From positions 1-64,000 of the forward strand of contig NZ_UZWE01000045.1 in NCBI RefSeq assembly GCF_900631945.1: a stretch of 64,000 nucleotides of DNA. Direction: 5' to 3'. How positions within the stretch are numbered: position 1 is the stretch's first letter; every line of letters begins with the position of its first letter. This DNA comes from Paracoccus haematequi. Its GTDB lineage: Bacteria > Pseudomonadota > Alphaproteobacteria > Rhodobacterales > Rhodobacteraceae. A program made the translations under genes and the position numbers. Of this stretch, positions 54,845-63,519 are shown in pieces. Under the pieces are notes generated by a model that did not search any database, was not told the origin of the DNA, and worked only from the letters and a program-made list of their open reading frames with translations.

Positions 54845-56509
54845 CTATTCCTCCTGCTTCGCCAAGGCCGCTTCCCGCATCTGGGTCAGGGTTTGGCGCG
54901 GGGTCAGCGCCTCGGGCGAGATGTCCAGATCCAGCAGCGCGCCGGTTTTCGATGCCATTGCCTGCGCGAAGGCGGCCGGGAAATCGCCGGTTGCGGTCAC
55001 CCGCTCGGCATGGAAGCCATAGGCTTTCGCCAGCATCACGAAGTCGGGGTTCTGCATGGTCGTGCCCGACACGCGCGCGGGATAGGTCCGTTCCTGATGC
55101 GCGCGGATGGTGCCGTAGATGCCGTTGTTCAGCACCAGCACGATGGGCTGCGCGCCCGCCTGCGCGGCCGTCGCCAGTTCTGCGCAGGACATCTGGAAAT
55201 CGCCGTCGCCCGCGAAGCAGACCACTGTCCGGGCGGGATGGGCGATCTTCGCGGCGATGGCGGCGGGCAGGCCATAGCCCATCGCGCCGGATTGCGGCGC
55301 CAGCAACCGCGCCCTGGGACCGAAGGCGAAGAACTTGTTGGGCCAAACCGCGAAGTTTCCCGCGCCGTTGGTCAGGATCGCGTCCTCGGGCAGGGTCTGG
55401 CGCAGGTGGTCCATGACTGCGACCATGTCCACGGGCGACGGCTGCGCGGGCGCCTGCATCGAGGCCAGGTAACCCGACCGCGCGGCCTTGCGCCAATCGG
55501 CCCACGGTCCCGTGACGGGCCGCAGCGCATGGGCCAGCGCGTTCGGCCCTGCCTGGATGCCCAGGCGGGGCTGATAGATCTTGCCGATCTCGGCATCCGA
55601 GGCATGGGCGTGGATCAGCACCTGTTCCGGCTGCGGCACCCGCAGCAAGGTATAGGCGTCGGTCGTCATTTCTCCGAAGCGCACGTTGATGGCCAGCAGC
55701 ACGTCGCATTCGGCGATCAGGCGGCGGACATGGGGCGGCATCCCCACGCCCGCCTCGCCCGCGTAAACCGGCGAGGTGTTGTCGAAGCAGTCCTGGAACC
55801 GGAAGGCGGCCAGGACGGGGATGTCGGACGCCTCGGCAAAGCGTTGCAGGGCGGTCTTGCCCTCGGCCGTCCAGGTGCAGCCTCCGGTCAGGATCAGCGG
55901 GCGCCTGGCCTGGGCCAGCAGGGCAAGGGTCTGGTCCAGGGCGGCGGGCAGGGGGGCCGGTTCGGCGATCCGGGACGGGCCGGTCAGGGGCTGCGCGTCG
56001 GTGGTCGCGGTCAGCATGTCCTCGGGCAGGGCGATCACGACGGGGCCGGGGCGGCCGGTCGTCGCGGTTTTCCAGGCGCGGGCCAGGATTTCCGGGATGC
56101 GGTCCGCGCGGTCGATCTGGACCGCCCATTTGGCCATGCTGCCGAAGACGGCGGGATAGTCGATTTCCTGGAACGCCTCGCGCCCGGTCATGCAGGTCGC
56201 CACCTGGCCCACCAGCACCAGCATCGGCGCGCTGTCCTGCATCGCGGTGTGGATGCCGATGGCGGCGTTGGTGACGCCCGGCCCGCGCGTCACCATGCAG
56301 ATGCCGGGCTGCCCGGTCAGCTTGCCCCAGGCTGCGGCCATGAACGCGGCGCCGCCTTCGTGGCGGCACAGCACGAAGTCCAGCCGCCCCCGCGTGTCGT
56401 GCAGCGCGTCCAGCACCGCCAGATAGCTTTCGCCCGGTATGCCGAAGGCCTTGGTCGCGCCAAGCGCCATCAGGCAATCCACCAGCAATGCCCCGCCGTT
56501 CTGTGTCAT
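54845..56509 (-). CDS. ThDP-dependent enzyme, acetolactate synthase large-subunit-like
   Basis: This encodes 554 residues with three domains. The activating Glu51 lies in CRHEGGAAFMAAAWG, the central domain spans about 190-330, and the ThDP motif is GDGDFQMSCAELATAAQ..IVLVLNN (in parts). The ilvB product is usually about 580-600 residues with an adjacent ilvN regulatory subunit; none is nearby, so this is probably not the anabolic synthase. It could be a catabolic acetolactate synthase, glyoxylate carboligase-like, sulfoacetaldehyde- or benzoylformate-type decarboxylase. It is 25 bp downstream of the sensor kinase gene and leftward. Confidence 0.8.
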   Translation of the reverse strand: MTQNGGALLVDCLMALGATKAFGIPGESYLAVLDALHDTRGRLDFVLCRHEGGAAFMAAAWGKLTGQPGICMVTRGPGVTNAAIGIHTAMQDSAPMLVLVGQVATCMTGREAFQEIDYPAVFGSMAKWAVQIDRADRIPEILARAWKTATTGRPGPVVIALPEDMLTATTDAQPLTGPSRIAEPAPLPAALDQTLALLAQARRPLILTGGCTWTAEGKTALQRFAEASDIPVLAAFRFQDCFDNTSPVYAGEAGVGMPPHVRRLIAECDVLLAINVRFGEMTTDAYTLLRVPQPEQVLIHAHASDAEIGKIYQPRLGIQAGPNALAHALRPVTGPWADWRKAARSGYLASMQAPAQPSPVDMVAVMDHLRQTLPEDAILTNGAGNFAVWPNKFFAFGPRARLLAPQSGAMGYGLPAAIAAKIAHPARTVVCFAGDGDFQMSCAELATAAQAGAQPIVLVLNNGIYGTIRAHQERTYPARVSGTTMQNPDFVMLAKAYGFHAERVTATGDFPAAFAQAMASKTGALLDLDISPEALTPRQTLTQMREAALAKQEE

Positions 56510-56534
56510 GTCTCCCCCCCGTGTTCGGGCCAGC

Positions 56535-57890
56535 TTACCGGCGGGGCGGTGCGGCTTCCAGCGTCAGTTCGACGCACAGGCCGGGGCGGGTATTGGTCAG
56601 CGACAACTGTCCCCCGGCGGCGTCGGCGATGTCGCGCACGATAGCCAGGCCGATGCCCTGGCCCTCGCCGGTCTCGTCCAGCCGCATTCCGCGTTGCGGC
56701 AGAAGGGACAGCGCGTCCTCGGGCACGCCCGGCCCGTCGTCGCAGATCGAGATGGCCACGCCGCCGTTCTTCCGGGCCACGACCGCCTCGACCCGGCTGT
56801 CCGCGTGCTGCATGGCGTTTTCCAGCAGCGCGCCAAGCGCCTCGGTCAGGTCGTCGGGGTCGATGCGGGCGCGCGTGGTGGGGTCGGCAACGCGGGTCCG
56901 CCAGTCGATCCCGGCGCCCCTGGGGGTGCGTTTCAGCACCTTGACCAACCGGGCCAGGACGGCGGCCGGATCGGCCTCGGCCGCGTGGCGGTCGGACTGG
57001 ATGCGGGCGCGGGCCAGTTCGCGGTCGACCAGCCGCCGCATCGCGGTGACGACGGTTTCGATGCTGCCCGCGATTTCCGGCTCTCCTCGGCGGCGCAGGG
57101 TGCCGGCATCGCCCAGCAGTGCCTGGAGGGGGGTCTTGAAGCCATGCGCCAGATCGCCCGCCCGGTGCCGGGCGCGCAGCAGTTCGGCATCGCGCGCGTC
57201 CAGCAGGGCGTCCAACTGGCGCGACAAGGGCAGCATCTCGTCCGGCAGGTCGGTGCCGATGCGCGACCGCTGCCCCTGGGTCAGGGCCCGCACACGGTCG
57301 GCGACCTCGGCCAGGGGGGCCAGGCCGATGCGGATTTGCAGCCAGGATCCGGCCATCAGCAGCAGGGACAGGAAGGCGATATAGGGCATCAGGTCGCCCA
57401 GGAAACCCCGCCGCGCCGCCGTCAGCACCGCCCTGTCCGAGGCGACGATGATGCGCATCGTCAGGGGCCGGGGGCCGCGCCCGACCAGCAGGCTTTGTTC
57501 CACCGCCAGCAGCCGTTCGCCCTGCGGGCCGGGCAGATCCAGCACGTCGCTGCGTCCCGGCGCGGGGGCGGGGCGGTCCATCGGCAGGGTATAGTCCCAC
57601 AGCGACCGCGACCGCTGCACCTGATCCGCCAGGGCGACCTGCCAGTACTGGCCCGAGAATGGCTGTTGATACAGCCGGTCCGTCGGCGGCGCAGTCAGGC
57701 GCGGCACACCCTCTGCGTCGTATTCCACGATCCCCGCCAGTGTCAGGGCGCGCGCTTCCAGGTCGTTCACCGCCACCCGTTCCACATGGCGTTCGAACAG
57801 CAGGGCCAGCCCCAACGCCGCGCCCCCCAGGGTCGCCACGATGGCGCAGGCGCCGACGACCAGCAGCCGCAGCCGCAGCGACCGCCGCAT
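56535..57890 (-). CDS. Sensor histidine kinase
   Basis: This encodes 451 residues. Two membrane helices (about 8-30 and 168-190) enclose a periplasmic sensor of about 135 residues, then a HAMP-like linker. The phospho-acceptor His249 is in GDLAHGFKTPL, and the catalytic domain has LLENAMQHA (N box), ICDDGPGVP (G1) and GEGQGIGLAIV (G2). It phosphorylates the response regulator encoded just upstream, with TGATG overlap. With the PepSY protein it forms a three-gene unit. Stimulus unknown; PepSY-linked systems often sense envelope stress, cations or antimicrobial peptides. Confidence 0.9.
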   Translation of the reverse strand: MRRSLRLRLLVVGACAIVATLGGAALGLALLFERHVERVAVNDLEARALTLAGIVEYDAEGVPRLTAPPTDRLYQQPFSGQYWQVALADQVQRSRSLWDYTLPMDRPAPAPGRSDVLDLPGPQGERLLAVEQSLLVGRGPRPLTMRIIVASDRAVLTAARRGFLGDLMPYIAFLSLLLMAGSWLQIRIGLAPLAEVADRVRALTQGQRSRIGTDLPDEMLPLSRQLDALLDARDAELLRARHRAGDLAHGFKTPLQALLGDAGTLRRRGEPEIAGSIETVVTAMRRLVDRELARARIQSDRHAAEADPAAVLARLVKVLKRTPRGAGIDWRTRVADPTTRARIDPDDLTEALGALLENAMQHADSRVEAVVARKNGGVAISICDDGPGVPEDALSLLPQRGMRLDETGEGQGIGLAIVRDIADAAGGQLSLTNTRPGLCVELTLEAAPPRR

Positions 57891-58552
57891 CAGCCCGCGG
57901 CACCCAGGTCATAGCCGAAGCCGCGCCGGGTATGGATCACCCCCGGCCCGATCTTGCGGCGCAGCCGGGCGATCACGGCTTCCAATGCATTGGCGTCGCG
58001 CGAATCGTCGTCGCCATACAGGTGTTCCAGCAGTTCCGAGGGCGGCACGGTGCGGTCGCGGTGCAGCGCCAGATAGGACAGCAGCCGGTATTCCAGGGGC
58101 GTGACAGCCACCGGCACGCCCGCCACAGCGACCGACATGCGGTTCAGATCCACCGACACGTCGCCCACCTGCTGGACCGAGGCCGCCCGCCCCCCCGACC
58201 GCCGCACCAGGGCGCGGGCGCGGGCGATCAGCTCCTCCATCCGAAAGGGCTTGGGCAGGTAATCGTCGGCGCCCGCGTCGATGCCCTCGACCCGTTCGGT
58301 CCAGGCGCCGCGCGCGGTCAGGATCAGGACCGGGCTTTCGCAGCCCTCGGCGCGCCAGCGTTTCAGGACGGTCAGCCCATCCAGGCGCGGCAGGCCCAGA
58401 TCCAGGACGATCAGGTCATAGTTCTCGGTCCCGCCGCGGAACCAGGCGGTTTCGCCGTCCTCGACATGCTCGACCCGGAACCCTGCGGATTCAAGCGCGC
58501 GGGCCAGGTCGGCGGCGATACGACGGTCATCCTCGACCACAAGGGCGCGCAT
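57890..58552 (-). CDS. OmpR/PhoB-family response regulator
   Basis: This encodes 220 residues. The receiver domain has VVEDD at 5-9 and phospho-acceptor Asp51 in LIVLDLGLP; the switch residues lie in VLILTARGA, and the conserved Lys in LPKPF. The C-terminal winged helix (about 125-217) has LTPLEYRLLSYL-like and NALEAVIARLRRKIG segments. It binds promoter DNA, probably its own operon among others. It lies between the PepSY gene (overlap at 58552) and the kinase gene. Confidence 0.92.
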   Translation of the reverse strand: MRALVVEDDRRIAADLARALESAGFRVEHVEDGETAWFRGGTENYDLIVLDLGLPRLDGLTVLKRWRAEGCESPVLILTARGAWTERVEGIDAGADDYLPKPFRMEELIARARALVRRSGGRAASVQQVGDVSVDLNRMSVAVAGVPVAVTPLEYRLLSYLALHRDRTVPPSELLEHLYGDDDSRDANALEAVIARLRRKIGPGVIHTRRGFGYDLGAAG

Positions 58553-58863
58553 CAGTCGTCGTATTCCTCCTCGATCTTCAGGATCTCGCCGGTGGCGGCG
58601 TCGATGTCGACCTCGATCAGAAGGCCGTCCGGGGTGATCAGTTCGACCTCATAGACGCGGATTCCGTCTTCATGTTCAAGCTCGACCTCGACCACGGTGC
58701 CGGGATGTTCGCTGTCCAGCTGCCGCAGGATCTGCGCCAGCGGCAGGATCTCGCCGCGTTCGACGGCGGTCTGGGCGGCTTCGAAATCGGGCAAAGGGTT
58801 CTGCTGCCCGCCGGCGGCGGCAGGGATGGTCAAGGACAGGGCAAGGGCAAGCAGGTGTCTCAT
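58552..58863 (-). CDS. Secreted PepSY-domain protein
   Basis: This encodes 103 residues. A signal peptide (1-18, ending AAAGGQ) is followed by a PepSY domain with EVELEHEDGIRVYEVELITPDGLLIEVDIDAATGEILKIEEE (in pieces), typical of the C-terminal PepSY fold. PepSY proteins often inhibit periplasmic peptidases or modulate the linked kinase. The ATG at 58863 fits the signal peptide; the upstream extension does not. The stop overlaps the response-regulator start, so it leads the three-gene operon and is probably autoregulated. Confidence 0.85.
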   Translation of the reverse strand: MRHLLALALSLTIPAAAGGQQNPLPDFEAAQTAVERGEILPLAQILRQLDSEHPGTVVEVELEHEDGIRVYEVELITPDGLLIEVDIDAATGEILKIEEEYDD

Positions 58864-59007
58864 GCCGCCGATCGTAGCCGAGCGGGCCTGACAAAACCCT
58901 GACATTCGCGGTCAGGGGCCTGTCAGCACGCATAAGTTAATCCTGATTCTCGTCACCGGGCCGCACCCATCGGGCGCGCGGCCCCCTGGAAGAAAAGGAA
59001 CAGGCAT

Positions 59008-59670
59008 ATGGCACGCAAGACGGGCACCAACGCGGCGGACATCATCAACGGCACCTCTCTGTCGGACTGGCTGGCGGGGCTGCGCGGCAACGATGTCATC
59101 AACGGCCATCGCGGCAATGACGACATCTTCGGCGGCGACGGCCACGACCGGCTGTATGGCGGCGACGGCAATGACGACATCGAGGGCGGCAGCGGCAACG
59201 ACCAGCTGTGGGGCGATGCCGGCCATGACGAACTGGACGGCGGCGACGGCAACGATTCCCTGTCTGGCGGCGCGGGCCGCGACGAACTGGAAGGCGGGCG
59301 CGGCAACGACCGCCTGCAAGGCGGAGCCGACAACGACGACCTGGAGGGCGGCAGCGGCAACGACCTTCTGTGGGGCGACGCGGGGAACGACCGGCTGGAA
59401 GGCGGCACGGGCAACGATATCCTGAACGGCGGCGCGGGCGCCGATGTGTTCGAATTCGAACGCGGCGACGGGCGCGACCGCATCGCCGATTTCCAGAACG
59501 GCCTGGACCGGATCGAGCTGGACGATTTCAGCCGTGCCCAGGTCAGCCAGGTGATCGCCACGGCCCGCCAGCAGGGCACTGACCTGGTGCTGACGCTGGA
59601 CCGCAACACCACCATCACCATCGACGACATGCAGCGCAGCCAGTTGGATCTGAGCGATTTCACCTTCTGA
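59008..59670 (+). CDS. RTX nonapeptide-repeat calcium-binding protein
   Basis: This encodes 220 residues. About 14 glycine/aspartate nonapeptides (pattern GGxGxDxLx, e.g. GGDGHDRLY, GGSGNDQLW) run from residue 22 to 148, a calcium-binding parallel beta-roll. The C-terminal part (VFEFERGDGRDRIADF, then LDRIELDDFS) is the typical RTX end that carries the type I secretion signal. No N-terminal signal peptide and no catalytic domain are present. It is probably exported by a type I system, with no partner genes nearby. The repeats show a duplicated six-unit block. AAGGA precedes the ATG. Confidence 0.88.
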   Translation: MARKTGTNAADIINGTSLSDWLAGLRGNDVINGHRGNDDIFGGDGHDRLYGGDGNDDIEGGSGNDQLWGDAGHDELDGGDGNDSLSGGAGRDELEGGRGNDRLQGGADNDDLEGGSGNDLLWGDAGNDRLEGGTGNDILNGGAGADVFEFERGDGRDRIADFQNGLDRIELDDFSRAQVSQVIATARQQGTDLVLTLDRNTTITIDDMQRSQLDLSDFTF

Positions 59671-59680
59671 TTGCTGTCTG

Positions 59681-59715
59681 CGGGGCGGCCCGGCCCGGCC
59701 GCCCCGATTGATTTT
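59681..59715 (+). terminator. Probable terminator of the RTX gene
   Basis: CGGGGCGGCC (59681-59690) and GGCCGCCCCG (59697-59706) form a 10-bp stem with a six-base loop, 11 bases after the RTX stop. ATTGATTTT follows, a broken U-tract. Placement and stem support termination. Confidence 0.65.
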
Positions 59716-59807
59716 GGTTCACCGTCCGTCCCGTCGGGTCGTCGCCGCTTGCAGCCTGCGCGATCCGTGCCTAATTTCCGGCCTCACATCTGGATTTGCG
59801 GTGCGCG

Positions 59808-62759
59808 ATGACGACGACAGACCTGCCCCATCCGTCCTGGCCTGTCGGCGGCGGCCTTTGCGGAGAGCTGGTGCGCCGGTTCGACTGGTCGCGCACGTCC
59901 TTGGGGCCGATCCGGGACTGGCCCGCCAATCTGCGGATCAAGGTCAACTCGCTGGTCAACTCTCCGATCCCTCAGGTTCTGATGTGGGGACCGGATCATG
60001 TGATGATCTATAACGACAGCTATATCGAGATCGCGGGCAATTATCATCCGCGCGCCCTGGGCGGCACGGTGCCCGACATCTGGCCGGAAATCTGGGACTT
60101 CAACCGCGCCGTTCTGGAACGGGGAATGCGGGGCGAGGTGCAGGCCTTCCGCGAACAGCCGATGGTGCTGAACCGCAACGGCCAGCCCGAGGACGTGATC
60201 TTCGACCTGTTCTATACCCCCATCTACGGCGAATCCGGCGTGGGCGTGGACGGCGTCCTGTGCACCGTGCTGGACATCACCGGAACCGTGCGCGCCCGCG
60301 ATGCGCTGGCCGAAAGCCGGGCCGAGCTTTACCACCTGTCCGACGCGCTGCCGATCCTGGTGGCCTTCCTGGACAAATCGCTGGTCTTCCGCTTTGCCAA
60401 CCAGTGCTATCTGGAAGTGTTCGGCGTCACCCATGAGCAGGTGATCGGCAAGCGGATCGAGGATATCCTGGGCGCGGGGCAGGCCGCCCAGACCCAGGAC
60501 ATGCTGGACCGCGCCCTGCTGGGCGAGACGGTGAATGTCGATGCGGTCGTGCATCTTCCCGGCGACCGGCCCCGCCACCTGGAAATGCGCTGCCTGCCGC
60601 GGATGTCGCGGGACGACCGGATCGACGGCGTCTACATGATCCTGATCGACATCGAGGATCGCAAGCTGACCGAAAACCGGCTGCGCGACAGCAACAACCG
60701 CTTCCACGCGGCGGTCGAGGCGATCCACAGCGTCTTGTGGACCAACTCTCCCGATGGCCGGATGGAGGGGGAACAGCGCGGCTGGGCGGCGCTGACCGGC
60801 CAGGATTTCGATGCCTATCAGGGCTATGGCTGGGCCGATGCGGTCCATCCCGACGACCGCGCGCCCACGATCCAGGCATGGCGGCAGGCGCTTGCGGCGC
60901 AGTCGACCTTTGAATGGGAACACCGGCTGCGCTGCGCGGACGGCGAATACCGCATCTTCAGGATCCGCGCGGTGCCGACGCGCGACGATGCGGGCCGGAT
61001 CAGCGAATGGGTGGGCGTCCATACCGACATCACCGAACAGCGCCTGACCGAGGCGCAGTTGCAGGCCCAGGCCGAGGATCTGCAACGCCAGATCGCCCAT
61101 CGCGAGCGGGCCGAGGATCAGTTGCGCCGCCTGAACGAGACGCTGGAGGCCCGCGTCGCGGACGAGATCGAACAGCACCGCAAGACGGAACAGGCGCTGC
61201 ATCGGTCGCAGAAGATGGAATCCATGGGGCAGCTGACCGGCGGCGTGGCCCATGATTTCAACAATCTCTTGCAGGTGATCGCGGGCAGTCTTCAAATGCT
61301 GGCGAAAGATTGCGACGGCAATGCCAGGGCCAGCCAGCGGGTCGAAAACGCGCTGTCGGCCGTCGCGCGCGGCGCCAAGCTGGCCAGCCAGCTTCTGGCC
61401 TTCGGGCGCCGTCAGCCGCTGGAGCCTCGGGTGATCCAGCCCGCCCGTCTTGTGACCGAGATGGACGACCTGCTGCGCCGGTCGCTGGGCGAGGCGGTCG
61501 AAGTCCAGGTGATCGTGCCGCAGGGGTTGTGGAACATCTGCGTGGACCGCGCGCAACTGGAAAGCGCGCTTCTGAACCTGGCGATCAATGCCCGCGATGC
61601 GTTGGACGGCCCCGGCCAGTTGACCATCGAAATGGCGAACAAGCGGCTGGACGAGATCTATGCCCTGGCTGCGGGCGATGTCTCGGCCGGGGATTACGTG
61701 ATGCTGGCCGTGACCGACACCGGCTGCGGCATGACCCCCGAGGTGCTGGAGCGGATCTTCGATCCCTTCTATTCCACCAAGCCGGAAGGGCGGGGGACGG
61801 GCCTGGGCATGTCCATGGTCTATGGCTTCGTCAAGCAATCGGGGGGGCATGTGTCCGTCTACAGCGAACCGAACGAAGGAACGACCGTGCGCATCTATCT
61901 GCCGCGATCTGACAGCGACGAGGATACCGACGCCCCGCTGTTCGACGGGCCCATCGTCGGCGGCACGGAAACCATCCTGGTGGTCGAGGATGACGAGGCC
62001 GTGCGCGCCACCGTGGTCGATCTGCTGGAATCGCTGGGATACGAGGTGCTGACGGCGCGGGATGCGCAGGCGGGTCTGGCGGTCGTGGAAAGCGGGCTGC
62101 ATATCGACGTGCTGTTCACCGACGTGGTGATGCCCGGCGGGCTGTCCAGCCGCGACATGGCGCGGCGCGCGCAGCAGATCCTGCCGGGGCTGGGGGTGCT
62201 GTTCACCTCGGGCTATACGGAAAACTCGATCGTCCATGGCGGCAGGCTGGATCCGGGGGTCGAGCTGTTGTCGAAACCTTATTCGCGCGAAGCCCTGGCC
62301 CGCCGGCTGCGCCATGTCATCGCCAACACCCGGCAGGCCCGCCAGGCGACCGAGGCCGAACGGGCGTCCGAACCGCGCAGGGACGCGGATCCGGCGGGCG
62401 ACCGCCCCGTCTCGATCCTGCTGGTCGAGGATAACGCCCTGATCCGCGCCGACACCGCCATCATGCTGGAGGAGATGGGCTATACCGTCACCCAGGCGGG
62501 CAAGGCCGCGCCCGCGCTGTCCAGCCTCGAGGGCCAGGCCTTCGATCTGCTGCTGACCGACCTGGGCCTGCCCGACATGAACGGCAACGAGCTGGCGCAG
62601 CGGGCGGTGGACATCCGGCCCGGCCTGGCGGTGGTCTATGCCACCGGCGACAGCGCCCTGCCTGCGGGCTGCCCGCCGCAGACCGTGCTGCTGTGCAAGC
62701 CCTATGGCGAGGACGACCTGCGCGCCGCAGTCCGGCAGGCCCTGTCCCAGGTCGGGTGA
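59808..62759 (+). CDS. Hybrid sensor histidine kinase with PAS domains and two receivers
   Basis: This encodes 983 residues with no membrane helix. Three PAS-like domains occupy about 15-150, 165-295 and 300-420. A coiled coil (420-470) leads to HisKA with His482 in GGVAHDFNNLL, then HATPase with LNLAINARDAL and DTGCGMTPEV, and GRGTGLGMSMVYG. Two receiver domains follow: the first with Asp772 in LFTDVVMPGG, the second with Asp918 in LLTDLGLPDMNG. The HWE-free HDFNNLL box is typical of soluble hybrid kinases. The first PAS resembles those binding flavin or other cofactors but lacks an obvious LOV cysteine motif. ATG 59808 is chosen over TTG 59796. Confidence 0.9.
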   Translation: MTTTDLPHPSWPVGGGLCGELVRRFDWSRTSLGPIRDWPANLRIKVNSLVNSPIPQVLMWGPDHVMIYNDSYIEIAGNYHPRALGGTVPDIWPEIWDFNRAVLERGMRGEVQAFREQPMVLNRNGQPEDVIFDLFYTPIYGESGVGVDGVLCTVLDITGTVRARDALAESRAELYHLSDALPILVAFLDKSLVFRFANQCYLEVFGVTHEQVIGKRIEDILGAGQAAQTQDMLDRALLGETVNVDAVVHLPGDRPRHLEMRCLPRMSRDDRIDGVYMILIDIEDRKLTENRLRDSNNRFHAAVEAIHSVLWTNSPDGRMEGEQRGWAALTGQDFDAYQGYGWADAVHPDDRAPTIQAWRQALAAQSTFEWEHRLRCADGEYRIFRIRAVPTRDDAGRISEWVGVHTDITEQRLTEAQLQAQAEDLQRQIAHRERAEDQLRRLNETLEARVADEIEQHRKTEQALHRSQKMESMGQLTGGVAHDFNNLLQVIAGSLQMLAKDCDGNARASQRVENALSAVARGAKLASQLLAFGRRQPLEPRVIQPARLVTEMDDLLRRSLGEAVEVQVIVPQGLWNICVDRAQLESALLNLAINARDALDGPGQLTIEMANKRLDEIYALAAGDVSAGDYVMLAVTDTGCGMTPEVLERIFDPFYSTKPEGRGTGLGMSMVYGFVKQSGGHVSVYSEPNEGTTVRIYLPRSDSDEDTDAPLFDGPIVGGTETILVVEDDEAVRATVVDLLESLGYEVLTARDAQAGLAVVESGLHIDVLFTDVVMPGGLSSRDMARRAQQILPGLGVLFTSGYTENSIVHGGRLDPGVELLSKPYSREALARRLRHVIANTRQARQATEAERASEPRRDADPAGDRPVSILLVEDNALIRADTAIMLEEMGYTVTQAGKAAPALSSLEGQAFDLLLTDLGLPDMNGNELAQRAVDIRPGLAVVYATGDSALPAGCPPQTVLLCKPYGEDDLRAAVRQALSQVG

Positions 62760-62806
62760 ACGCCAAGCCTCTTGGCGGACGGGTCGGGGCGTGTTACTCC
62801 AAACCC

Positions 62807-62930
62807 GTTCTCAGGGCGGGGTGCAATTCCCCACCGGCGGTGACAGCCCGCGAGCGCCCCTTGGCAACAGGGGGGTCAGCAGATCCGGTGAAACTCCGGG
62901 GCCGACAGTATAGTCTGGATGAAAGAGAAC
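62807..62930 (+). ncRNA. FMN riboswitch (RFN element)
   Basis: The conserved blocks of the FMN aptamer occur in order: TTCTCAGGGCGGGGTG at 62808-62823, CCCCACCGGCGGT shortly after, AGCCCGCGAGC, then GTCAGCAGATCCGGTG near 62875, CCGGGGCCGACAGT, and GATGAAAGAGAA closing the outer helix at about 62919-62929. It precedes ribH by 79 bp. A hairpin ACCGTG...CACGGT immediately 3' may be the expression platform. FMN binding should lower ribH expression. A short hairpin (62761-62777) between the kinase stop and the aptamer may separate the transcripts. Confidence 0.95.
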
Positions 62931-63008
62931 CGTGGCCGCGTCGCCCCTTGGCACGGTCATGGCTCATGTCCTGGGACCATACGCGAAGCAACGTAAGGTT
63001 CCTGAAAG

Positions 63009-63482
63009 ATGACCCACAAGACCCCCCGTATCGCCTTCATCAAGGCCCGCTGGCATTCCGATGTCGTGGATCGTGCCTATGACGGTTTCCTCGCCGAACA
63101 ACAGCGCCTGATTCCCGGCGCCGAGGTTGTGGCCTATGACGTGCCGGGCGCGTTCGAGATGCCGCTGCTGGCCAAGAAGCTGGCCCAGACCGGCACATAC
63201 GATGCCGTGGTCGCCGCCGCGCTTGTCGTGGACGGCGGCATCTATCGCCACGATTTCGTCGCCGCCGCCGTGGTCAACGGCCTGATGACCGCAGGGCTGG
63301 AAACCGGGGTGCCCTGCTTTTCGGTCTCTCTGACGCCGCACAATTATCAGGAAACCGAACTGCTGACGGGCTTTTACCGCGACCATTTCGTCAAGAAGGG
63401 TGCCGAGGCGGCCAATGCCGTCCATCAGGTGCTTGAACTGGACGCCCGCATCGCTGCCGAGGGCCGCGCCGAAGTGGCATGA
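63009..63482 (+). CDS. ribH: 6,7-dimethyl-8-ribityllumazine synthase, type II
   Basis: This encodes 157 residues. It condenses 5-amino-6-ribitylamino-uracil with dihydroxybutanone phosphate to lumazine, the direct precursor of riboflavin. The N-terminal FIKARWHSDVV, PGAFEMPLLAKKLA, and AALVVDGGIYRHDFVA blocks (in parts) match the RibH2 type known from Brucella and Mesorhizobium rather than the VSTTHFN-like classical form. RBS GAAAG lies just before ATG. It stands alone after an FMN riboswitch, apart from ribD/ribE/ribB. The end is followed by a strong terminator. Confidence 0.92.
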   Translation: MTHKTPRIAFIKARWHSDVVDRAYDGFLAEQQRLIPGAEVVAYDVPGAFEMPLLAKKLAQTGTYDAVVAAALVVDGGIYRHDFVAAAVVNGLMTAGLETGVPCFSVSLTPHNYQETELLTGFYRDHFVKKGAEAANAVHQVLELDARIAAEGRAEVA

Positions 63483-63488
63483 GGACAG

Positions 63489-63513
63489 GGCGCGCGGGAC
63501 CGGCCCGCGCGCC
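63489..63513. terminator. Strong hairpin between ribH and glmS
   Basis: GGCGCGCGGG (63489-63498) and CCCGCGCGCC (63504-63513) form a perfect 10-bp GC stem with a five-base loop, midway between the convergent ribH and glmS stops. U-tracts on both sides are poor (TT then CCGGTTATT on +), but the stem is strong enough to act bidirectionally. Confidence 0.65.
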
Positions 63514-63519
63514 TTCCGG

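Noticed and set aside
54845-56509. Anabolic acetolactate synthase ilvB
   Set aside because: The protein is shorter than usual and no ilvN regulatory-subunit gene or ilvC is adjacent, so only a general ThDP-enzyme name is justified.
59008-59500. CRISPR-like short repeats
   Set aside because: The periodic sequence is the in-frame 27-nt coding repeat of the RTX protein; spacers of constant length are absent. No CRISPR array was seen anywhere in the window.
59784-62315. Long minus-strand frame opposite the hybrid kinase
   Set aside because: Composition is typical antisense shadow (His/Arg/Gln-rich), and the plus-strand kinase has clear motifs throughout.
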